Source: Lasiodiplodia sp. COLG20
Taxonomy: Eukaryota; Ascomycota; Dothideomycetes; Botryosphaeriales; Botryosphaeriaceae
Assembly: GCA_009801085.1 (NCBI GenBank)
Contig: VNWV01000002.1
Coordinates: forward strand, 4,464,001-4,528,000
Direction: 5' to 3'
Length of the DNA stretch: 64,000 bases
Positions 34,175 to 43,353 of the stretch are shown here, in pieces (positions within the stretch are counted from its first letter, which is position 1; each line of letters begins with the position of its first letter). Under the pieces are notes generated by a model. The model was not told where the DNA came from, made no database searches, and worked only from the letters and a program-made list of their open reading frames with translations. Position numbers and translations under genes: made by a program.

Positions 34175-34611
34175 GGCGAAGGTTCGGCGGGAGGGAAGGC
34201 GTAGAAAACGAGAGGAGGAGGAGGAGAGGAAGAAGAGGCTGATGTTGTTGTTGTACCAAATACGGCTTTCATGTCATGGCCTGGAGTTTGGTTTTTCGGA
34301 AATATTGGTGAGTAGGATGCCCCTACACGCCCGGCGTCGGGTGAGCATTATGGAGTTTTGGTCAGGTAGGGAAAAAGGTTTATTTTGGTGTACCATATGG
34401 GCGAGGACATCTTACTCCGGGCGAACTACGTGGAAGTTTGTATCATCACTGTACTGGTGGATTGTAGAGTGTAGTCGATAGCATGTTGAAATATCACGCA
34501 GCTCAATAGAATTTTCAAGAATACCGATACCATCGCCATAGCATAGCATAAGTATGCCTCAGTTTTTTTTTTTTTTTTTTTTCCTTGATGAAAAAGGACG
34601 TTTATGGATAG

Positions 34612-34680
34612 TTGAAACTATCATCCGGATATAATTATGGAATCAATAATTATACATTCACGTCCGGACAATAGCTCCAA
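34612..34680. repeat. Palindromic element, type B, copy 1 (decayed)
   Basis: A 69-bp element running TTGAAACTATCATCCGGAT … CGTCCGGACAATAGCTCCAA. It aligns base for base with the copy at 34,783. Its left arm carries mostly G-to-A and C-to-T differences, so the hairpin is partly broken. Confidence 0.75.
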
Positions 34681-34782
34681 CTACCCTTGGCATGAACGAG
34701 AAACAAATTCATGCTAGCCATCGGCCACAGCCTCCTCTCGCAGCCGCCTGCAGGGCTTTAGAAAAATAACATATGTGGGTAA

Positions 34783-34851
34783 TTGAAGCTATCGTCCGGA
34801 CGTGAATGTGGAATTAATAATTATACATACACGTCCGGACGATAGCTTCAA
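34783..34851. repeat. Palindromic element, type B, copy 2 (perfect arms)
   Basis: A 69-bp element with perfect 22-bp inverted arms (TTGAAGCTATCGTCCGG… and …CCGGACGATAGCTTCAA) around a 25-bp AT-rich centre. Each arm contains the self-complementary CGTCCGGACG. Sequence to its left (CTCTCGCAGCC … AACATATGTGGGTA) also matches the flank of the 41.0 kb copy, so the full element is larger. Confidence 0.8.
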
Positions 34852-35147
34852 CTCCCCAAACGTGTTACAATAGTGACTGAGCCTCATATGCGAGAGAAAA
34901 GAGATTGCTACCTCCCATTGAATGAACTGTTCTGATGAAGTCTCTCTGGCAGAAGGAATGCTAAGTCGCTGTGCTCAGTGATAACTAGTAGTGGTAAAAA
35001 GGCCACTCCCATCAACCAATCCAGACATTGACCGATTGCAGGGAAGAGAATCGGAAGGGAAGGGACAAGAATGAGTGTTGTTGTAACTGCCTCCATCCAA
35101 TTCCCTTTCCTATCAAAGTTCGACCTTTTTTTGCGCCCTTAAATCTT

Positions 35148-38054
35148 CTACCAGTCCTTCTTGATGTCGAACGCCCACTCGAACTTGAGATGCGTCTGGT
35201 TGTCGTCATCAATGAACTTGGAAACAGCGGTGTAGTGGCCACGAGCGATCATGCCCGAAGGAGCCACCTCAGGCTCGACTGCAATATGTGTAAGCGCTGA
35301 TTGACCAAAGCCCCGGTATGGGGATGTACGTACACTTCTTCTCATAGAAAGGCTTATCGGAAGTGTTGGGGGAGTAGCTGCCCTGTAAATAGTTAGCCTT
35401 TGAAGCATATTGGAAGAGAGCGCGTTCGAAACTTACAATCATCTCCTGCATCTTGTTGCTGACACCCATTCTCTTGACAACCTGAATGTACTTCAGGCCA
35501 GACAGAATCGAGTGCTGGACCTTGAAGGTGGCCTTCATACGAAACTGAGCTCCCTCCTTGATTGAGAAAGGCTTCTCCTTCAAATGATCGACAGCACCGG
35601 GAGCGGAGAGATCAATAATAATATCAGGACGGCCCTCAACCTAGTAAAAATTCAGCATGTGACAACTGCCATGAGAACACATAAGGGATTGCCTACCTCA
35701 AGGCCAAGGGAGAGAATGATGACGGTACGCGGGTCATTTGGGTCCGAGAGAGTGTTACCAGAACCGATGCCCAGAGACTCCTTCCACTTGCGGAGCGACT
35801 CGTCGTTTTGATCTATGGAGACTCATATTAGCAAACTAGCCTGCTCATCATATGCTTCTCCATGTGCTTCTCCGTGTGCTTCTCCGTGGTAAATCCATGT
35901 GCATCCGCCTCCATGGTCATTTATATACCTAGAGGTCTCCCGGCGGTGGTTTTTATTTGAAAACATTTTTGAAAGCCTTCTTTATGCGGTGGCCTATATG
36001 CCCTGCTGGTTGTTGTCCTGTTGGTTGTTTTCTTGGTTGTTGTTGCCCTGCTGGATGTTGTTCTGCTGGTTGCTCTGCGCGTTCTTCTGCATTTGACTTC
36101 CATCCACTGGCTAATGACGGCCCAGGCTTCGAAGTCTTGCGATCCAAGCTGGAGTGCTTGGACCTGCCTGAGCAGTGCCTGATCCTGCCTGACCAGTGCT
36201 TGGGCCTGCCCGAGTAGTGCCTGATCCTATCTGATCATTGCCTGGTCCTGTCTGATCGTTGCTTGGTCCTCTTTGGTCGTTGCTTGGTCCTCTTTGGTCG
36301 TTGCTTGGTCCTCTTTGGTCGTTGCTTGGTCCTCTTTGGTCGTTGCTTGGTCCTCTCTGGTCATTGGTTGGTCTCGCTTGATTATGGCTTGGTCCTGTCT
36401 GATCATCGCTTGGTCTCGCTTGAGCAGTGCCTGACCCTATCTGACCATTGCTTGATCCTTCCGAGTTCGTAGAACTTCGACGTAAAAGCTTCCGGATCTT
36501 ATGAAATTTGCGTTTCCAATGAGATCGTGGGTGATCATTATCCTCCTCATCTTTCTTCTTGCCCTTTTTGGTGGAGGGATCATCCTTCCCTCCTGAGCCA
36601 TCATCACCTGAGTCACCGCCTCCGGAGCCACCTCCAGAGCCACCTCCCGGCGGATCCGAATTGGGGTTGTTTTCCTTTGGAACTGTCTCGACCGGGTTCG
36701 AGCCATCTCCTTTGGGCGGCTGCTCGCTGCTGTCTCCTTCTACTTCTGAAGTCTCAACCAACAAAGCGAGGAGCGAGCCGTCAAGATGTTTCTGGCCTGG
36801 CTGGATACGACTGCCGTTCTCGACCCAACGGGGAGCTGAATGGACAATGACAGCTTGCCTTTCTTCCGTGGCATGCAGGAAGATCCACAGAGCTGAGTCA
36901 TCGACTTTTCGAGTCAAAACACGTAGAGGGCACCATTCAGGCTGCGGCTGACTTGGCAGCTGGGTGAGTGTGGTGACGTGGAGACACGAGCGGGGCTGGG
37001 TGCGCTGGAGGTGACCCTCTCCGCATCCGACCTTGCGGTTGCGGCTCCAGTACGTACGCGGAAAGGAGTGAAGGGGTTGTGTGTGTCGCACGTGCGAAGG
37101 CAAAGTTGCGGCCATGTCGGTGTTCAGAGGTGGCGCTGAGGAAGAGTACCGCCTTTCTTGAGGGGAGCGGAGAAAGATATAGCGTAATTCCAAGTGCGAG
37201 TGGGTAGCAGCTTTGGCCAATGAAAGGACGTCCGTAGCAATAGTCGACGGATGAGAAATGTTGTCGAGCGGGATGCGTTGGTGAGAGAGGTTGGTAGCGG
37301 AGAGAGAAAGTTATGTAGAGCGCGCATCGGAAGTAACGACCCCAGCTCCTGCAAGCAAAAGTTGCTAGTTGCTTGAATCGTGAAGCCGAGGAAACAGCAT
37401 GCCGCAACAGGCAGGCATGACCCGCGAAGTTTTTTTTTTAGTTTTTTTTTTTTTTTTTTTTACAACAGAGGGGGAGCCGAAGCGTCTGTCCGGACGTGGA
37501 TGCACAATTTAAATTTGGACCAATGCATCCGGACAAGAGCTTCAACTCCCCGGTTTTGTTGCAGCCCAGCGTTGGAGGAGCTTGGAGCTTACAGGGGCAA
37601 TCGAGGCGGGCTCGGCAGACAAGCTAACCCAAACGGCAAGTTTGACGCGCCGCAGCCAAAGGCGTCAATGCAGTTGGGCGGGATGCAAAGCAGAAGCATG
37701 GCCGACAGAAGGTCAGCGGCGAGGGCCGCGGCAGGTCTGTGCCTCGGGCGTAGTCGCAACGGGAAGATCCAGGGTCCAAAACGAGGCTCAAGTAGGGTGA
37801 TCTGCAGGCAGGCCAGAGAGGTCATGCTGTTCCCAGCAGCGGATCCGGGAGCTTCCAGCGAGGCAGAGGCGGCGGCTTTGGAGGGTCCGCACAGATTGCT
37901 GGGCCGGGCGGGCACGGGAGAAGCACATGGGCGGGATGGGGGAGGTCTACTCACCCAGCTGCTGATACTCGTCGATCGTCTTCTTCTCGCCGACCTTGAA
38001 GCCCTCGGTTTGCTCGGGGGCAAGCTCGTCGTCGTGGTGCTCGGCGCTGGACAT
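35148..38054 (-). CDS. RDI1: Rho GDP-dissociation inhibitor with a 2.1 kb first intron
   Basis: Extracts GDP-bound Rho/Cdc42 GTPases from membranes and holds them in the cytosol. Exon 1 (38054-37955) reads MSSAEHHDDELAPEQTEGF…GEKKTIDEYQQL. Exon 2 starts at 35812 with DQNDESLRKWKESLG, and the split codon G|AT restores the family sequence exactly. Later exons read VEGRPDIIIDLSAPGAV, FSIKEGAQFRMKATFKV, YIQVVKRMGV, GSYSPNTSDKPFYEKK, and EPEVAPSGMIARGHYTAVS … LKFEWAFDIKKDW. About 199 residues, normal for the family. Later introns are short (GTAGGC, GTAAGT, GTACGT donors). Intron 1 spans 37,954-35,813 (2,142 nt) and contains an ORF and a palindromic element, which is very unusual for a fungus. Confidence 0.93.
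36111..37220 (-). CDS. Unrecognised ORF with heptad repeats, inside the Rho-GDI intron
   Basis: A 369-codon frame on the same strand as the host gene. The true start may be an internal Met such as the one encoded near 37,115 (MAATLPSHVRH). The middle has ordered-looking sequence (VDDSALWIFLHATEERQAVI, HLDGSLLALLVETSEVEGD). A Gly/Ser/acidic linker and a Lys-rich basic helix (SHWKRKFHKIRKLLRRSS) follow, then a C-terminal region of 7-residue repeats GPSNDQR. The end is STPAWIARLRSLGRH. I recognise no family. A separate downstream frame ending HRIKKAFKNVFK (35,953-36,147) resembles the basic helix and might be an alternative last exon. It could be a nested gene or untranslated intron sequence. 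Confidence 0.5.
   Translation of the reverse strand: MAKAATHSHLELRYIFLRSPQERRYSSSAPPLNTDMAATLPSHVRHTQPLHSFPRTYWSRNRKVGCGEGHLQRTQPRSCLHVTTLTQLPSQPQPEWCPLRVLTRKVDDSALWIFLHATEERQAVIVHSAPRWVENGSRIQPGQKHLDGSLLALLVETSEVEGDSSEQPPKGDGSNPVETVPKENNPNSDPPGGGSGGGSGGGDSGDDGSGGKDDPSTKKGKKKDEEDNDHPRSHWKRKFHKIRKLLRRSSTNSEGSSNGQIGSGTAQARPSDDQTGPSHNQARPTNDQRGPSNDQRGPSNDQRGPSNDQRGPSNDQRGPSNDQTGPGNDQIGSGTTRAGPSTGQAGSGTAQAGPSTPAWIARLRSLGRH
36240..36370 (-). repeat. 21-nt tandem repeat encoding GPSNDQR
   Basis: Near-perfect consecutive 21-nt units (GGTCCTCTTTGGTCGTTGCT on the plus strand), the central copies identical, flanked by degenerate units. Unit length is a multiple of three, so the minus-strand frame is kept. 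Confidence 0.9.
37464..37561. repeat. Palindromic MITE-like element, type A, copy 2, in intron
   Basis: A 98-bp imperfect palindrome running CAACAGAGGGGGAGCCGAAG … TGTCCGGACGTGGATGC … GCATCCGGACAAGAGCTTC … CCGGTTTTGTTG. It lies directly next to a T-run of about 21 nt (37,442-37,461), inside the first intron of the Rho-GDI gene. Confidence 0.7.
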
Positions 38055-38777
38055 GGTGGCAGTAGAAGCGGGTGCTGTGCGATGGGGGGCGAGGAAGGGG
38101 AGTTGTGCTTGATTGAGGGGGAGAGTCGACAACGCCAGCTCGAGAGCCCCTCTGTTTTGAGTTGCTCCGTTCTGCCCCACGCTGCAAGCCCAGGCCAGCC
38201 TTCACCGCCGCAGTCCAGAATCGCCTCGCGTCACGTGCCGTTCTGCAGCCATCCCGCACGCCAGCGACGCTGAGGACACCCAACCATGCCAAACAACGCC
38301 CGCTGCTCTTTGTTCTCCTGCCTGCAGGGGCGCGCACACCACATTGTCGGCGCGCCATTTCCACGTGATCGCCGCCAGCCCGCAGCACCGACGAGTCCCA
38401 GCGACCAAAGTGTAGAACGCTAATCTAGGCTGTTTGCGAGCCGTGAGGGTGTAGTCGGCGCTCGTCCAATCGCGGCGCCAGCCCTGCGCAGCTCTGGTGC
38501 ATGCGCGGGCTCGGCTCGTTCCCCTTTTGTGCAAGTCACGGTGTGGGAGAGCAGGGGCGGCCGCACTGCGGAGCATCAAAGCTCGCCCTCTGTGTCGCGA
38601 CCGCAACTCTGGTCATTTCGCGTTCGCGTCGTTCTCCCCCTCAGCACCATCTGCATCGCATTCTTCGCCCGCATTCGCACAGCCGCTCCCCCGCGCTGAC
38701 CACCCCCGTTGTTGCTCTCCACTCTCCTCTGGACACAACCTGCGGCGAGCTCAACCACCCTCTGACCGAGCATCCCC
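38055..38777. promoter_or_regulatory. Shared promoter region, RDI1 and BQT4-like gene
   Basis: A 723 bp interval between divergent start codons. The 200 bp before the plus-strand gene are pyrimidine-rich (TTCTCCCCCTCAGC, CTCTCCTCTGG), typical of a fungal leader. No other signal is evident. Confidence 0.5.
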
Positions 38778-40226
38778 ATGGCCTCCCCACGCTCCCTCCC
38801 CGAAGCGCGCAACCCGCTCATCTTGCCCGAGCACACTCCGCCGCGTACGTGCAGCCTGCGCGCCAATGCGCCAGTCGTCGCCCTCTGTGTGAGCTGCACT
38901 AACTCCCGCGCCCAGTCGAGATCCTCATCGAGCGCCGCCGCCTGGGACAGACCAACCTGCATGTCAAACCCGGCCAGATCGGAGTCTCCAATGCAACCAA
39001 GGCCGAGAATCTCGGCCTGTTCGACTATGCCCACTTGCGCGTCCCGCTGCCCAAGGACCTCAAGGGCTCCGGTATCTTCAATTTGCAAAAGAACCAGGCT
39101 TACCCGGAGTCATACTTTCTGATGGTAAGGATCCCCGGGACGCATGGCTGATGGGCGCACGCTGACGGAAATACGCAGCGCCGCAGCAATGATGGCTACA
39201 TCAGCGCGACGGGCATGTTCAAGGCTGCGTTCCCGTGGGCCTCCCTTGCAGAGGAGGAGACGGAGCGCACTCACCACAAGTCGCTGCCAACCGCTGGGGA
39301 CGAGGAAGTGGCCGGCAACGTCTGGATCTCTCCCGAAGACGGTATGTTCTGTGTTACGCTAGGTGTTCTGGGCACGGTGGCTGACAGGATTGGACAGCGC
39401 TCTCCCTTGCGGATGAGTATGGCATGAAGGCCTGGGTGGTGGCGCTTGTGGATCCTGCGCCCATTGAGAAGGGCACCAAGGACAAGGGCTCGCACGAGAT
39501 TTCTACTCCGCCCAAGTTCATCGTTCCGGACAAGAACACGCTCTTCCCTCCGGCATCGGCGACCACCGTGCGCACGCGCGGCAGGGAGTTGCGCTCCGCA
39601 TCACCCAGCAAATCGACCCCGCGCAAGATTGCTTCTCCCCGCAAGCCGCGCACTACAAGGAAGAGCGCGAGGGAAGCCCGCGATGCGACGCCTAGTGCGC
39701 TGTCCAAGGAGCTCGAGTCCACCCCTGCACCCTCGGAGCCGACAGAGTCTGTGAATGGCGAGGGAGCCGCCGCTGGTGCCGAGAAGGTTCGCGTCGAGGT
39801 GGATGAGACAGTGACGAAGGAGGGCGAGGTTGAAACTACAACGACCGCCGTCAAGATCGACGTGCCGGCCGATCACCCGGACCTGCCGCTTCCCGAGAGC
39901 CCCGAGGAAATGATCGCAAACGCACGCAAGATGGTTGAGGAGGCCAACAAGGCCGAGGGCAGCAGGAACGTACAGAAGCGCAAGGCCGAGGATCTGTCGC
40001 CTGAAGACATGGATGCTGATGAGACTACCATGGAGGTGCAGCCTGTCAAGAAGACAAAGGTGCTGGAAGAGGAGCTGCGCAAGGAAAGGGTCAGATCAAA
40101 GGCGTTTATGGGACTAAGCGCAACGTTGGCCATTGGGTTTGTCTTTCCTTCTCACCATTTCCGAAGATGACCTTCAACTGACGATGCTATAGTGCGATGA
40201 TTCCCTTTTTCCAGAGCCTGCTGTAG
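38778..40226 (+). CDS. BQT4: Bqt4-like KilA-N protein with C-terminal membrane anchor
   Basis: Homologue of fission-yeast Bqt4, an inner-nuclear-membrane protein that anchors telomeres to the envelope. Five exons (38778-38844, 38916-39124, 39179-39341, 39398-40136, 40193-40226) join in phase to 403 residues. It starts [19 protein letters not shown], as in Bqt4 (SLPAERNPL). The APSES/KilA-N-like domain covers about residues 20-160 ([61 protein letters not shown]). A disordered SPxK/TPRK-rich basic region follows, then a bipartite Lys/Arg segment, a short coiled coil and a single C-terminal membrane helix ([23 protein letters not shown]). The last intron falls inside the codons for that helix. 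Confidence 0.92.
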
Positions 40227-40956
40227 TCTTCTTGTGCACGTCTTGAGAAGTCACGAGCGGGGCTGGCTGGAAATATTAAGATGTTGTGCCAGAACGACAT
40301 CGTTGCGATCACTTGATACCACAAGACAGACTTCATCGGGTGGACCCGATTTTCCGATTTGCGGCTTCTTCTTTTTTGAGTACTAGGTCTGGGGCGTTGT
40401 TGGTCAAACGTGTTGGGATAAGAATGTGCGCAGTACGCGGCGGCAAGATCTCTATCAGACCTCTTTCCAAAGAGCAAGCGGCACGGGAGGGGCTTTATTA
40501 TTCAGCTATTATCTGGTCTATGGTCTTTTTAACTCCCCGTTTTCCCTCTTCATTTTTCCCTGCTTTATAGCTCTGGCGCTCAGGAAGGCAGACTGGAGCT
40601 AACAGAACCACCAATCGGATGCTAGTCGCACGAGGATGTTGTGGAGCAGAAAGTCACGTCGGGGTTCACTTGTGTTCAAGACTCAAGATCTGCCCTGGCG
40701 CCGCTCGTCTCCCCCTCCGCCGCGCCGCCTTTCCGCTAGTCATTACTAGTTCTCTCTGTCGATCGAGAAGGTTGTATGTATCTACGTAATTCACATCGCT
40801 GTCACGCTGCTTTAGTACCTCGTTGACCATACAAGATACGACTTTGTTGTTCATGGCTGTTGAGGGAATAGCAAACAATAGCCCAATCCCAAGCCGGCCA
40901 TTAGTAGCGGTGTCACATTGCTAAGTAACCGCAAGTATGACTAGCATGTCTACAAC

Positions 40957-41157
40957 CCCCTCTCGCAGCCGATGGCTGGTGCGAAGAATAGCAGGAGTCT
41001 AGAACATAACATTTGTGGGTATTTGAAGCTATCGTCTGTACGTGTATGTAGAATTTTTAATTCGACATTCTCGTCCGGACGATAGCTTCACCTATCCACC
41101 CATGACATGAGAAAAAAAAAAAAACAAATCCACGCTAACCATTAGCCGCGAGAGGGG
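40957..41157. repeat. 201-bp foldback element containing a type B palindrome
   Basis: Left end CCCCTCTCGCAGCCGATGG, right end AGCCGCGAGAGGGG: imperfect terminal inverted repeats of about 25 bp. Inside them AACATAACATTTGTGGGTA pairs imperfectly with TATCCACCCATGACATGAG, and the centre is the 69-bp palindrome at 41,023-41,091. The element is a nested hairpin along almost its whole length, with no coding capacity. Partial copies of the same outer sequence occur at about 34,690-34,780. Confidence 0.7.
41023..41091. repeat. Palindromic element, type B, copy 3
   Basis: A 69-bp core TTGAAGCTATCGTCTGTACG … TCGTCCGGACGATAGCTTCA. The same length as the two copies at 34.6-34.9 kb; the right arm is intact and the left arm has a few substitutions. 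Confidence 0.75.
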
Positions 41158-41789
41158 ACCGTACCAACCGTCCGAGGAACGTGCAGGCCTCGTGCCGGGT
41201 TAGAGTTGCAGCATTTCTCCCAGCCCTCATTCTGCTGTGTTGCACCGGGATCTAGGCTTCCATGGAATGGAGGGTCAAAGACGCTAGTGGAGAATGCTGG
41301 AGAACGAATGAAGAGCGCAGTGGTGTTCGGTCACATGCTGGCGGGTCTAATAGCGCAGCAAATCATTTCTCATCTTTGTCCCGATTGGTATATGACACGG
41401 CAGGTTGCAAAAAGCATAGTCGTGTTCCACAGGCAGTGGGGTTGGAGTTCGGGATGTGAATGTACATAGGCTGGGGAATTGTACAACAGCTTGGCGTGTA
41501 ATTCGGTTACTCACGGAAACAGTGCAATATATCTTACGTAGAACGTTGAAAAATGGATGGACAAAATTATAGTTCATTGCGACAGCAAGGTAAAAAGTGT
41601 TCCAATTGCAAAGAAGGACCAGGCCGTTTCCAAGTTCAACCCAATGGTATCATCATCCCAGCTCTCAAATAAACGCCAATAACCGACCCACTGACCAAGC
41701 CCGTTCACATTAAGAATCGACAAGAAATCCAACATCATGAATCATGACCGATGCGGGCTTGAAAAGACGTCGAATAGGAAGAATGCCGG

Positions 41790-43353
41790 TCAACAGCTGA
41801 TGCTTTGGTCCATCTCGGTGATGTAAAGCTTAATGTGCGACTCCAGTTGCATGTACTGCTCTCGAGTAATGTTTACTTCGTTCTCGATGTTCTCCTTGAG
41901 ATCAGTCATCTAGAAGGTGCTGCTGTTAGTTCATCATGTGCGTAAATGAGATATGCGATGTTAGCTTACCTTCTTCTCCGTCTGTTCGATTCTGACCCTT
42001 CTCCTCTCCATCTCGCGACTCTTTTCTCCGCGCTCCTCGGCTAGCTTCTTGTGCACCGCCTTCAGCTCCTCCATGCGCACACGGGCAGCTTCCGCTTTAT
42101 CCTCCGCATTCTTGCGCAGCTTCTCGGTGCGCGCGTTAACATTGGCCAGCTGCTTCGTGAGCAGCTTCTCTTGACGCTCCACATCCCGAACGTTGTTTGA
42201 ACGTTCGCTGAGCGCCTGCCTGTGTCGATCGGCTTTGGCCAGCTCTTCCTGCTCTTGTTTGATGTCCTGCGCCAGGTCCCCTAAGAGGCGCGTGCAGTCG
42301 TCGACATCTTTTGCGACGGCCGTGAAAGTCTCTGTGGAAGTCTGCAGAGCGCGACCACGACGATCAAGCGCGTCGATCGCAGCCCTGTCGGCAGCCAAGT
42401 TCGTATTGAGGTCCTTGAGCGATGCTTCTAGCACGGCTGGGCTCTGAGTCGTGTACGGCCGCAGCTTGGCGGCATCTTGGCGCACGTTCATCGTCTGTTC
42501 AGTCTTGTTTTCCAAAAGTTCCTTCAGCCGCCGCTGCTCTTCCTTGACCATCTCAAGTCTCTCGACAACCTTCTCTTGGCCCATCTTCAGGTCAAGCAGG
42601 CGTTGCTTGAGCTCCTTTTGCCTCTTTTCCTTGGCAGCCATCTGCGTCTCCGTTGTTTTACGGCTCCTTTCCAGTTCCTGCAAATGGTTCTCCTTATCCT
42701 GGTTTTCATTGTAAAGTTGCTCGATGCGGAGCTTAGTGCGTTCCGACTTGTTGAAATGCTCGTCAATGACGGTTGTTTGCGACTCGCGGAAGCGAATGAA
42801 GTTGATAATGTAGGAGAAGATTTTGACCAGGCGTTCGCGCGTTGGCTTGTACAGGTCTTGGAACGTGAAGTCATGGATGCCGCACTGAGAGCAGTTAGAA
42901 GGACCCGGTTCGAGCCGCGGTGCCCAGCTTGCTTACCTCCATCAACAGTTTTCTCATAATGACAAAGAAGCCCATCAGGTCGCGAGTGTCCGGGGTGAAT
43001 ATCCGGTCAGCGAGATCCTCGCCCGCCATATCGTCTGCGGCGGCCTTCATTGCTGGCGCGACGACCTCGCGGGTCGTGTTCATGAGCAGCTCTGCGAACC
43101 ATTCGAAGACCTTCTGGATCTGCTGGGGGTTGGGCTTCTGGAGGTCGGCAATGCTGAAGTTGATGCCAATGTCGCTGATGCATGACGCGATTTCACGGTC
43201 AGGCTAGAAAGCGCTGTCAGCCAGGTGCGTAGCGCGGTGCAATTGGAGTCTGCGCCATACCAAAGTCATGAAGGAGTCTTCCTCTTGTTGGCGGCCGCGA
43301 TGGTTGTTCATGGTGGAGCCGCGCGCCATGCTCATGCGCGGGTTGAAATCCAT
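41790..43353 (-). CDS. NUF2: Kinetochore protein Nuf2
   Basis: Subunit of the Ndc80 complex, which attaches kinetochores to microtubules. Four exons. Exon 1 (43353-43261) reads [20 protein letters not shown] … DSFMTL. A 57-nt intron leads to [21 protein letters not shown] and [21 protein letters not shown], the fungal Nuf2 calponin-homology signature. A GTAAGC intron near 42,937 joins LLMEV or LLME to [19 protein letters not shown]. From about residue 170 the protein is a long coiled coil ([19 protein letters not shown] … [19 protein letters not shown]). The last exon reads [20 protein letters not shown] and ends MDQSISC at 41790. About 470 residues, a normal family length. Confidence 0.94.

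Larger units (their letters stand above)
34175..35147. other. Intergenic between convergent genes, two palindromic elements
   Basis: RPO41 and the Rho-GDI gene converge here. The interval holds a run of about 20 T near 34,563 and two adjacent 69-bp palindromic elements with shared flanking sequence. I see no gene. Confidence 0.65.
40227..41789. other. Intergenic between convergent genes, with a foldback element
   Basis: About 1.56 kb between the BQT4-like gene and NUF2. It contains the element at 40,957-41,157. Short frames (up to 96 codons) are not convincing. Confidence 0.6.

Noticed and set aside
36240..36370. CRISPR-like array of 21-nt repeats
   Set aside because: Units are contiguous without spacers and keep a coding frame; this is a coding minisatellite in a eukaryote.
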